From assembly GCA_016700155.1 (NCBI GenBank), contig CP065001.1, positions 2,480,001 to 2,544,000 of the forward strand: 64,000 nt of DNA. The letters are read 5' to 3'. Origin of the DNA: Ignavibacteriales bacterium. GTDB taxonomy: Bacteria > Bacteroidota > Ignavibacteria > Ignavibacteriales > Ignavibacteriaceae. The notes below the pieces were generated by a model, which did no database searches, was not told the DNA's origin, and was given only the letters and a program-made list of their open reading frames with translations. This document shows, in pieces, positions 17,019 to 25,600 of this stretch (within the stretch, counting starts at the first letter, position 1; the number at the start of each line of letters is the position of its first letter). The translations under genes were made by a program, and so were the position numbers.

Positions 17019-18659
17019 ATGCATAACAGACTGCTTCTGTTTATCTGCCAACTGATACTGATTTTTACGGTTGTCCCAAATAATGCTGAGTGCCAGTTTA
17101 ATGATTACAAAAGAAAATTCGGGATACAGATAAACGGATTAGTTCCAAATACTGAATTTGATGGTGACAAGGCACCTAAAGGATCTACCTATGAGCCTTC
17201 ATTTATGGGAAGATTTTTTATGAGGTTTGAAATTTCCAGAACATTTCTTGAAGCAGAAGTTGGTATTGGATACGGCAAACTCAACGGGTACGATCTTGAT
17301 CCTGACTTACATTTGTGGACCACCAACTTACTTCCAATAGATGTAAGGCTGATTGCCAGTCCCCTGAAAATTAAATACATAGACATTGCAGTATTTGCCG
17401 GAGGAGGAATTCTCAACTGGACAGTAAAACATAAACCATTATCGGTGAGCCCAAAGGTTTCAAGAATCAGTGGATGGACCGGGTATGTTCCATTTGGTGT
17501 TTTATTCGGGATCAGACTTTCTGAAAATCAGATAATAGAATTTTCGGGTGCTTACAATCATACGTTCAGTGATGATATTAATTTTTATAACAACATTGAT
17601 GCGTACACTGATGCAACAAGTAATGACGGCTTTGTTCAGGGAGGAGTAAGTATAATTTTTGTGAGTGGAGCCGGAATGGGTGACAACGATAAAGACGGGC
17701 TTACAAACCGGGAAGAAAAAGAAATAGGAACTGATCCCGAAACTGCTGATACAGACCGCGACGGATTAAATGACGGTGATGAAGTAAAAAAATATTTGTC
17801 AAATCCTTTAAGTGATGATACCGACGGTGATGGTATAAAAGACGGAGATGAAGTAAATCAGTTTTTTACAGACCCGAATAAACCTGATACCGATAATGAC
17901 GGCTTGAGTGATTTTGAAGAAGTATCAAAACAAAAAACTGACCCCGTTATGAATGATACAGATAAAGATGGTTTAACTGATGGTGATGAAATAAAAACAT
18001 TTCATTCAAACCCATTGATGATAGATTCAGATGAAGATAAATTAAACGACAGTCTTGAAGTGATGGTTTATAAAACAAATCCTACAAATCCGGATACTGA
18101 TGGTGATGGTCTTCTTGACTTCGATGAAATAATGATTCACAAAACCAATCCTTTAGATGGTGATTCAGACGGAGATTCAGTTAATGATTTTGATGAGATC
18201 AATACTCATAAAACAAATCCTATGAATTCAGATTCTGATAATGGGTCTGTTGGCGACTATGCTGAGATCAAGAGAGGAACTGATCCGAACGATGCAGATG
18301 ATGATGTAATAAAAATTAATGTCCCTATTGTTCTGGATGGAATAACATTCGCGAAACAACGAGCGGATATAACTCCGGAATCAGCAGCAACACTTCAGTT
18401 CGCGTTAAGAACATTAATTATCTATCCTGAAATATCTGTTTTGATAGGCGGACATACTGACAATGTCGGCTCAGAAGTCGCAAACCAGATACTATCTCAG
18501 AAAAGAGCTGAAGCTGTAAAGGCGTGGTTGGTATTATACGGTATAAGTCCTGAAAGAATTACAGCGGTAGGATTCGGAGAAAGTAATCCGATAGTTCCCA
18601 ACAACTCAGAAGAAAATAAAAAAATTAATAGAAGAGTTGAGTTTGTAAGAATCAAATAA
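17019..18659 (+). CDS. OmpA-family protein with thrombospondin type 3 repeats
   Basis: 546 residues. Signal peptide to about residue 26 (ends NNAECQ); an N-terminal barrel-like domain to ~220; then about nine thrombospondin-3 calcium repeats of the form DTDxDGLxDGDEV...TNP to ~425; and a C-terminal OmpA domain (IGGHTDNVGSEVANQ ... RITAVGFGESNPI ... NRRVEF) that binds peptidoglycan. The architecture suggests an outer-membrane protein tied to the cell wall through a rigid Ca2+-binding stalk. It is a diverged paralogue of the gene at 19367, sharing QFNDYK and the SDDIN.YNNIDAY stretch. The tRNA-Val and a small gene separate the pair. Confidence 0.93.
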   Translation: MHNRLLLFICQLILIFTVVPNNAECQFNDYKRKFGIQINGLVPNTEFDGDKAPKGSTYEPSFMGRFFMRFEISRTFLEAEVGIGYGKLNGYDLDPDLHLWTTNLLPIDVRLIASPLKIKYIDIAVFAGGGILNWTVKHKPLSVSPKVSRISGWTGYVPFGVLFGIRLSENQIIEFSGAYNHTFSDDINFYNNIDAYTDATSNDGFVQGGVSIIFVSGAGMGDNDKDGLTNREEKEIGTDPETADTDRDGLNDGDEVKKYLSNPLSDDTDGDGIKDGDEVNQFFTDPNKPDTDNDGLSDFEEVSKQKTDPVMNDTDKDGLTDGDEIKTFHSNPLMIDSDEDKLNDSLEVMVYKTNPTNPDTDGDGLLDFDEIMIHKTNPLDGDSDGDSVNDFDEINTHKTNPMNSDSDNGSVGDYAEIKRGTDPNDADDDVIKINVPIVLDGITFAKQRADITPESAATLQFALRTLIIYPEISVLIGGHTDNVGSEVANQILSQKRAEAVKAWLVLYGISPERITAVGFGESNPIVPNNSEENKKINRRVEFVRIK

Positions 18660-18716
18660 AAAATTCTCAGGAATTTTATTTTACATCGTTGGAATATTAA
18701 TTTTTTTGTCGGATAT

Positions 18717-18750
18717 TTGACCGTCAAATTTGACATAGTTCTTATATAAA
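18717..18750 (+). promoter_or_regulatory. Candidate promoter of tRNA-Val
   Basis: TTGACC at 18717 and a TATATAAA run at 18743-18750 lie 9 bases before the tRNA. The spacing of about 20 is longer than usual for sigma-70, and a second TTGACA at 18730 is too close, so this is a weak call based on position and AT content. Confidence 0.3.
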
Positions 18751-18758
18751 ATGATTTC

Positions 18759-18833
18759 GGGGGCTTAGCTCAGTTGGTTCAGAGCATCTGCCTTACAAGC
18801 AGAGGGTCGGAGGTTCGACTCCTTCAGCCCCCA
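18759..18833 (+). tRNA. tRNA-Val (anticodon TAC)
   Basis: A 75-base cloverleaf. The acceptor GGGGGCT pairs with AGCCCCC (18826-18832); discriminator A. The D arm is GCTCAGTTGGTTCAGAGC; the anticodon stem TCTGC/GCAGA encloses CTTACAA with anticodon TAC at 18794-18796; the T arm is GGAGG-TTCGACT-CCTTC. CCA is not encoded. Confidence 0.95.
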
Positions 18834-18837
18834 CACA

Positions 18838-18861
18838 AGCCGTACCTGCGGCTTTTTTTTT
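18838..18861 (+). terminator. Intrinsic terminator of tRNA-Val
   Basis: AGCCG-TACCTG-CGGCT followed by a run of nine T starts five bases after the tRNA end. A compact rho-independent terminator that closes the tRNA transcript. Confidence 0.8.
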
Positions 18862-18900
18862 GAAACAACATCAATATTTTTTTATTTATCCGGTTTTGAA

Positions 18901-19170
18901 ATGAGAACGATTTATTTACGAAAAGAGGACAACCTTATCACGCGCAAGGTACTTCTGGATATGGCTTATCTTGTCTCTCATAAAAAAATCAGACTTCCCA
19001 AATATCAACTTGAAGAAGGTTTGTATTTGCTTTACCTCCCGGATGTAAAAGAAAAATCCCGTATAGAAAAATATTTTCTTACCAGGGATAAAATCTTTTC
19101 CGAAGACAATTATCATTATTACTTCAAATTTCCTTTTAAAGCTGACCAGGTAACGGAGACAGCATACTAG
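18901..19170 (+). CDS. Small protein of unknown function
   Basis: 89 residues (MRTIYLRKEDNLITRKVLLD ... VTETAY), basic and tyrosine-rich, with no signal peptide or transmembrane segment. No clear ribosome site precedes the ATG. I do not recognise it. Its composition is protein-like (regular mix of charged and aromatic residues), and it is the only open frame of size between the tRNA-Val terminator and the next OmpA gene. An opposing frame of 66 codons overlaps it and looks worse. Confidence 0.5.
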   Translation: MRTIYLRKEDNLITRKVLLDMAYLVSHKKIRLPKYQLEEGLYLLYLPDVKEKSRIEKYFLTRDKIFSEDNYHYYFKFPFKADQVTETAY

Positions 19171-19366
19171 CTCTTATTTTGACTCTGAATATCAGCCGAT
19201 AAATAATTAAACTAATATTGCCTGACAATTCTTTTTAATATTAAGTTTTTTTATATTTTAAGTGTTAGTTGCCCGATTATTCGATATAATTTTTACAGAT
19301 CTTTTGTTCGCTTAGATTACTGCAGTTTCAATTACATATTCATTCATTTATAGAGGAGACTACGTT

Positions 19367-20929
19367 ATGAAAAAAAGCCGACTATTGATTTCTGTTGTAG
19401 TTGTTGCCTTAGTGTGCATACTAACTATACCGGTAAACGCACAGTTCAACGATTACAAAACAAAGTTCGGTGTTCAGTTTAACGGATTACTTCCTGATAC
19501 AGAATTCGACAAATCAGAAGCTCCGGATGATTCAAAATATGAATTCTCATACCTTGGCAGACTTTTCCTTCGCTTCGAAATAGCAAAAGCTCTTGAGGCT
19601 GAAGTTGGTGCCGGATATGGTTCTTTAGCTGGTCAGGATTTTCTTTTACAGAAATGGGAAACAACAATTTTACCTGTTGACTTCCGATTTGTCCTCAGTC
19701 CTTTTAACTGGACCGGCGCTGATCTTTTTGCCTATGCAGGTTTTGGCGCGTTGATGTTTGATACCAAAACTCAAACAACAGTACCATCACCAAAAGAATC
19801 AAAAGCTGATGGATGGTCAGCATATATCCCCGCAGGTCTTGGTCTTGATTTCAAACTTTCTGAATCAGTACTGCTTGAAATCAGTGGTGGTTACAATTAT
19901 ACCTTCAGTGATGACATCAACTATTACAATAATATTGATGCTTACGATGAAGGTACCGTTAATGACGGTTACTACAACCTAGGTTTAGGTTTGGTATTCG
20001 TTGGCGGAACAGGATTAAGTGATGATGATATGGACGGTTTAACAACAAGAGAAGAAAAAGAATTGGGAACTGATCCTATGAATCCTGATACAGATGGCGA
20101 TGGTTTGAAAGACGGCGAAGAAGTTAATAAGTACATGACCAATCCTCTGAATAAAGATACAGACGGTGATGGTCTTACTGACGGTGACGAAGTGATGAAA
20201 CACAAAACCGATCCGAATAAAGCTGATACTGATGGTGACGGCTTGAAGGACGGCGAAGAAGTAACCAAGTATATGACCAATCCATTGAAAGTTGATACAG
20301 ACGGTGAAGGATTATACGATGGTGACGAAGTGATGAAACACAAAACCGATCCGTTAAAAGCTGATACCGACGGTGATGGTTTGAATGATAACGACGAAAT
20401 GAAAATTCACAAAACCGATCCGTTGAATCCGGATTCCGACGGTGATGGTTTGAGTGACGGTGAAGAAATCAATATGCACAGCACTAACCCGCTGAATGTT
20501 GATACCGACGGTGGTACTGTTAATGATTTCGTTGAAGTTCAGAGAGGTACAAATCCACGTGATCCTGAAGATGACGTTGTTAAGATCAATGTACCAATCG
20601 TACTTGAAGGCATTACATTCGCTACAGGTAAAGCTGACATTACTCCTGAGTCAGAAAACACTTTACGTAAAGCTCTTAAAACGATGACAACTTATCCTGA
20701 AATTACCGTTGAAATAGGCGGTCATACAGATAATGTCGGCAGCGACAAGAGCAATCAGAAACTTTCAGAAGCAAGGGCTAATTCAGTACGTGACTGGTTA
20801 GTAAGACAGGGTGTTGCTCCTGAAAGAATTACAGCAGTTGGTTATGGCGAAGCTAAACCAATCGCTCCAAATGATACTCCGGAAAACAAACAGAAGAACA
20901 GAAGAATTGAATTCCGCAGAGTCAAGTAA
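19367..20929 (+). CDS. OmpA-family protein with thrombospondin type 3 repeats
   Basis: 520 residues preceded by a strong GAGGAG ribosome site and a TATAAT hexamer at 19285-19290 that may be a -10 element. Signal peptide (MKKSRLLISVVVVALVCIL, cleavage after VNA), barrel-like domain to ~210, eight or so thrombospondin-3 repeats (DTDGDGLKDGEEV...TNPL) with near-identical DNA units, and a C-terminal OmpA domain (EIGGHTDNVGSDKSNQ ... NRRIEFRR). Probably an abundant structural outer-membrane protein linking to peptidoglycan. It ends in a strong terminator. The paralogue at 17019 has more degenerate repeats, so this copy may be the one still homogenised by repeat recombination. Confidence 0.95.
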   Translation: MKKSRLLISVVVVALVCILTIPVNAQFNDYKTKFGVQFNGLLPDTEFDKSEAPDDSKYEFSYLGRLFLRFEIAKALEAEVGAGYGSLAGQDFLLQKWETTILPVDFRFVLSPFNWTGADLFAYAGFGALMFDTKTQTTVPSPKESKADGWSAYIPAGLGLDFKLSESVLLEISGGYNYTFSDDINYYNNIDAYDEGTVNDGYYNLGLGLVFVGGTGLSDDDMDGLTTREEKELGTDPMNPDTDGDGLKDGEEVNKYMTNPLNKDTDGDGLTDGDEVMKHKTDPNKADTDGDGLKDGEEVTKYMTNPLKVDTDGEGLYDGDEVMKHKTDPLKADTDGDGLNDNDEMKIHKTDPLNPDSDGDGLSDGEEINMHSTNPLNVDTDGGTVNDFVEVQRGTNPRDPEDDVVKINVPIVLEGITFATGKADITPESENTLRKALKTMTTYPEITVEIGGHTDNVGSDKSNQKLSEARANSVRDWLVRQGVAPERITAVGYGEAKPIAPNDTPENKQKNRRIEFRRVK

Positions 20930-20950
20930 TTCAATCTGATATATGTATTC

Positions 20951-20979
20951 AATGCCCCTCTTCGAGGGGCATTTTTTTT
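20951..20979 (+). terminator. Intrinsic terminator of the OmpA/TSP3 gene
   Basis: AATGCCCCTC-TTC-GAGGGGCATT, a perfect 10-base-pair stem, followed by seven more T residues. It lies 22 bases after the stop codon. Confidence 0.93.
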
Positions 20980-21055
20980 ATCTTCGAAAATTCTGCTGCC
21001 AAGCCTAAATATTCGCCAAAAACTTTCGATTAATAATCTGTAACAGGGGCTTATA

Positions 21056-21778
21056 ATGATGATTATTGAAAAAGAAATTAGATTTAAAGATATAAACGAT
21101 ATTTATACTGCCGAAAAATGGATCAATGATAAAATCTTTGATCTCGGATTGTGGCAGGAAGATTTAGCCGGCTGGCTAAGAAATAAAATTGTCAAGTGGA
21201 CATCTGAATCAGTGAAATTAAAAAAATCACTTAATTTGTCTAATGAACAGATTGATAAGCTGATCTCATATAATTTTTTAATTCCCGCCGCAAGAAAACT
21301 TTATAATTCATCCAAGTGGACCTCCGGCAAGCGTGAGGTTTCTATGCTTATTTGTGATATGGATGATGTGTTTACAAATTTCCTTACAGATGAAATAGAG
21401 GATGAGTTCAGCAGCGGCTATGAAATAAGAGTTGATGTTGTTACTCATGCTGAGGAGATGTTAACGCTTTCCAAAAGATATGATTATGACATATTTTTTA
21501 TCGGAATAAACAATACGCAGTTTTACCGCTTCCCTGAATTAAAAACTTCACCTCGTAAAAGAATGATGAAGACTCTTAAATTAATTGAACATATCAAATC
21601 AACTTATAACAAACCTGTTATCTCATTTATAACTGAGTCTCTTAACTCCCCTTTTATTCAAAGAAAAAGTAAGACGGCTGGAGTTAGTTTCTATTTCACA
21701 AAACCTTTTAACAGCACTCAGCTTGTAACAATAATTGAGCAGTCGCTTGCAAGTGTTGGTGTTGCTGATAGCGTCTGA
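21056..21778 (+). CDS. Receiver-like (CheY-fold) protein with degenerate phospho-site
   Basis: 240 residues, AGGGG ribosome site. The first ~95 residues are charged and helical, without a recognised domain. From about residue 97 a receiver-like fold is visible: acidic pair LICDMDD, the strand YDIFFIGINN where the phospho-acceptor Asp would be, KPVISFIT with the conserved Thr/Ser position, and GVSFYFTKPF with the conserved Lys-Pro. Gly/Ile stand at the acceptor position instead of Asp, so it may be a pseudo-receiver. No DNA-binding domain is seen. It stands alone between the OmpA gene and tonB. Confidence 0.6.
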   Translation: MMIIEKEIRFKDINDIYTAEKWINDKIFDLGLWQEDLAGWLRNKIVKWTSESVKLKKSLNLSNEQIDKLISYNFLIPAARKLYNSSKWTSGKREVSMLICDMDDVFTNFLTDEIEDEFSSGYEIRVDVVTHAEEMLTLSKRYDYDIFFIGINNTQFYRFPELKTSPRKRMMKTLKLIEHIKSTYNKPVISFITESLNSPFIQRKSKTAGVSFYFTKPFNSTQLVTIIEQSLASVGVADSV

Positions 21779-21907
21779 TTGCTTGTAACTCCTCACAATA
21801 TCTTTACAGAATTTTATTCAAAATAAATCCGGGAACTTTATAACCTCCCTTCCGTATAAGATTTAGTTAATCAATTCTTTTTAACTGACTATTAACGGGA
21901 GGCACAT

Positions 21908-22563
21908 ATGTTAGTCCATAAAACAAAAAAGGCAGATCTTAAGGGCAAGTACCGACTTTATATGGAACTTTCAGTTGTAATTGTCCTAGTAATGCTGATA
22001 GCTGCGTTCAAATTCATCCGCATAAAACCGTTGAGTTAATTAAAAAAGACAATACAGACGGACCAATAGATATTCTTCTTACACCTCAAACTCAGCAAAA
22101 CCAGTTACCACCGCAAATAAACAGACCTACGGTACCTGTTATCAGTACTGATAGTGAGCCTGAGGATATTGTCTTCGAAGAAACAGTACCCGATTATAAT
22201 GAACAAATTGGTAATCCTCCGGACAGACAGATGACACATCGTGTTGTTGAAGAGGAAGATGAATATGTGTTTTTTTGGAGTGAGGAATTACCCGAACCAA
22301 TCGGTGGTATGGTTGAACTCCAAAAGAAAGTTCATTACACCGAGTTTGCCAGAAAGGTTGGAATTGAAGGAAGGGTTATCATCGAGGCTGTTATTGGTAA
22401 AGATGGAATTGTGAAAGAAGCAAAAGTAGCAGTCGGACTTATTGAGGACCTCGATCAGATTTCACTTGAAGCTGTAAGAACAACTTTATTTAAACCAGGA
22501 CTGCAGAGAGGTAAACCTGTAAATGTCAGGATCAATATCCCGATAGCTTTTAAACTTCGATAG
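21908..22563 (+). pseudogene. tonB: TonB-family energy transducer, frameshifted
   Basis: A GGGAGG ribosome site leads to an ATG at 21908 encoding a typical TonB start: MLVHKTKKADLKGKYRLYME, then a transmembrane helix (LSVVIVLVMLIAAFKF). That frame stops at 22037-22039. The continuation is in the -1 frame from about 22014: HPHKTVELIKKDNTDG, the proline- and glutamine-rich linker, and a complete TonB C-terminal domain (ARKVGIEGRVIIEAVIGKDG ... NVRINIPIAFKLR). One missing base near 22012-22015 (TTC where TTTC would restore the frame) explains it. TonB spans the periplasm and powers outer-membrane receptors. Real mutation or an assembly error cannot be told apart here; no canonical slippery heptamer is present. 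Confidence 0.85.
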
Positions 22564-22571
22564 ATTTAAAA

Positions 22572-22609
22572 TAAAAAAGGCTGCCGGCTATTTCCGGCAG
22601 CCTCTTTTA
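22572..22609. terminator. Bidirectional terminator between tonB and the 1499-residue surface protein
   Basis: AGGCTGCCGG-CTATTT-CCGGCAGCCT is a perfect 10-base-pair stem with an A run on the left and a T run on the right. It can end tonB (plus) and the convergent surface-protein gene (minus). Confidence 0.92.
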
Positions 22610-22621
22610 ATAACTTCTAAC

Positions 22622-25600
22622 TTACTTCATCAACATCATTTTCTTAACTGAACTAAATTTTTCTGTTCTCAGTTCGTATATGTATAAACCACTTGCCAGG
22701 TTACTTGCATTCCATTCAAATTCATACTGACCTGCTTCGAGTTTTGAATTAACAAGCTCAGTTATTCTCTGACCCAAAGCATTGTATATGGTTACTGTTA
22801 CGTTCGATACATCTTCAGGCAATGAGAACCGAATAACTGTACTTGGGTTGAATGGGTTCGGATAGTTTTGCTCTAACGCATAAACATCGGGAACTGTAAC
22901 TTCTGTTTGCAGAATTTCCGAGTATGCTAACGATCCATCATAATCAACTTGTTTTAACCTGTACTGGTAGGAGCCGACTTCAACCTTTTTATCAGTAAAT
23001 GAATATTTGGTTGAACCGGTATATGTTCCTTTGCCTTCAACAAACCCAAGCGATGTATAGCCTTCCCCATTATTTCGCTCGACATAAAATCCGCGGTTGT
23101 TAACTTCACTTGAGGTTACCCAGGCAAGATTAACATCTCTGCCGATTAACTTTAATGTAAATGAATTTAATTCTACAGGAACAATAACCGGTACTCCGTC
23201 AAATTCGTCAGCACCAAGATCCGGTGCAAAGGCGCCTCCGTTCACAGAACCAGCAGGGCCCGGTCTTACATCACCATCAAAGTCTGTTGTAACGCCGGGA
23301 ATAACAGCGCCTGCTGATTCAAGAAGAGTAGGCGTCATTCCGGCGTTAATATGAAGATCGGTTGAACTGACAAACATCGGATTAGCATTGACAGAAATTG
23401 TATCCTGCCCGATTGCTATTTTCCAATCATTAAAGGAGGCAATATCCGAACCGAAGAATCCAAATGTATTCCCTGTATTCCAATAAGCATTATTATCAAG
23501 ATGAGTAAATGTCGTTGAGTTAGGTGAATGAATTAAATAATTTTTTGGATCCATACCGGTTCTTGTATTGAGGAAGATATTATTTCTAATATCTGCACCT
23601 GTAGTTGCTGTTGATATGTAAAGGCATGACGATACCATTCCGGCAGAAGGATTTGCAATTGTTCCTGTCATACTAACAGAGTTATAATAAATCTTATAAT
23701 TGTTTCCGCCTACGATTCTTATTCCTACAAGATACATGGAAACATTTCCGTAGGTATTCAGGTTATAGATCATATTATTATCTATCTGGTTATCTGAACA
23801 TCCTGTTGCTGATGCGAAATAAATTCCCACCGAATTGAATCCTGAAGTTCCGGGCTGATCAATTGAGTGCACTTTATTCTTACTTACAATTGCATTTGAT
23901 ACATTGGAACCGAAATAAATACCCCACTTGCTAACATCGTAAACAATATTATATACTTCATTAAAAGTCACTTGCGGTGCTGCTGCTGCCTGGATATTAA
24001 TTCCATATTCGGTGATATATTCTGCTGAGTTGTTCGAACCAACTGAATTGCCTGTTACAACCAAATTGTTTAGCAGGTTGGATGAAGTTCCTCTTACAAA
24101 AATTCCAACTCTTGCAGAAGACACAATATTATTTTGTAAAATCAGATTATGATTATCTGCACCGCCGCTGCTTGAAGTAGTAAGTGTAGTAGCGCCGACA
24201 AATATTCCGAATACATTTGAAAGAGAATTTGTTCCTGCTTTGATATTACAATTTCTGATTGTTACATCAGTGGCTCCGGCACCGGCACCAAGACTTACAA
24301 CATGTATGCAAGTCGTATTTGCCGCAGCATTTGTATTCTGGAAAGTAAGGAAATTGCCGTTCCCGCTGAACCTTCCGTCTATCACAACCCTGTCAGCACC
24401 GTTGATGGTGATAAGTCCGGGCAATGATGATGAACCAGATAACGTTCTCATCACAGCAGAAGAAGGTTGAATAGTCAATGTATAATTTCCTGTTCCCTGC
24501 TCAACCCATTGATTCAACGCGACTGCGCCGGGTTCATTTATATCACTGATAATTTGAGCATTAACATTGCCGGTAAGAATATTTTCATTTACTGCTGTAA
24601 AAAATCCATTTGATCCGGTCAGGCTTGTGAAATCACCGCCGCTGCCTATCGTCACAGTTCCATTCAATAAATAGATAAGCCTATATTCATTTATTGTACC
24701 GGTAAGCGGGAATGCTGCCGCTGTCAAATTAACTGAAGTAGGTGTTACTGCAAAAGTTCCTTCTGAAATTCCAACATTAGCCGGGTTTGCAAGATCCTGA
24801 GCAACAACAAAGTATTGTATTGTATCCCCGCTTTGTACTCCGGTCCCGCCAAATAAAAGTGAGTAGTCAATCGTAAAATCAAACGGAGATGAAGTACCCG
24901 AAGTTTGTGTGTACTTCCATCCGTTGGTTGAAGATGTATTATCAACAACTGTATTATTATCTGATGCACGCTTGTAGTAAATACGCGGCGATGTTCCACT
25001 CGTAGTGTTGATACCACTTCCATCAGTAATCACAACACCTGTTAACACTCTGTTCGTTAGTAATGTTGTATGAACGAGCGGAGTGTAACTTATAAAAGGC
25101 GGAGTTATATCTGAACCAATCCCATTAAACTCATCTGCTCCAACATCCGGTGTTAAAGCATTTCTTACCTCATTGTCGATATCATTTGTCACTATAACCG
25201 GTGTACTTACAGGCGTACCTGTTCCTTCTGTTTGAGTAGGCAGATCTGTCCGTACATGAAGATTATAAGGCGCAGTTGAGTTATTTACAAACGGAACATT
25301 TTCAGTGAACGAATTTGTTTCCCTCGGTGCGACTCTTGTTTTAAAGTCGCCGATTGTTTCGTCATAATTTGTACCATCATAAAAAATCACATTGCTCACA
25401 CCCGGGGTTCCGGCATAAAATGAATTATTATTTGAAACAGTTGAATAGTTACTAAGATTTACGTTAGCGGCACTTCTTCTGAATGCACTTGTTTTTCCGG
25501 TACCGTTTGCGGTTGACAAGTTGACAACAATATTATTTCTCATATCAAGAGTACTGCTTGTTGAAGTCGAACTGTTGGTATGATAGATGCCGCTTGTACC

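Noticed and set aside
21980..22040. Programmed ribosomal frameshift in tonB
   Set aside because: The sequence at the frame change (CAAATTC) is not a canonical slippery heptamer and no downstream pseudoknot is obvious.
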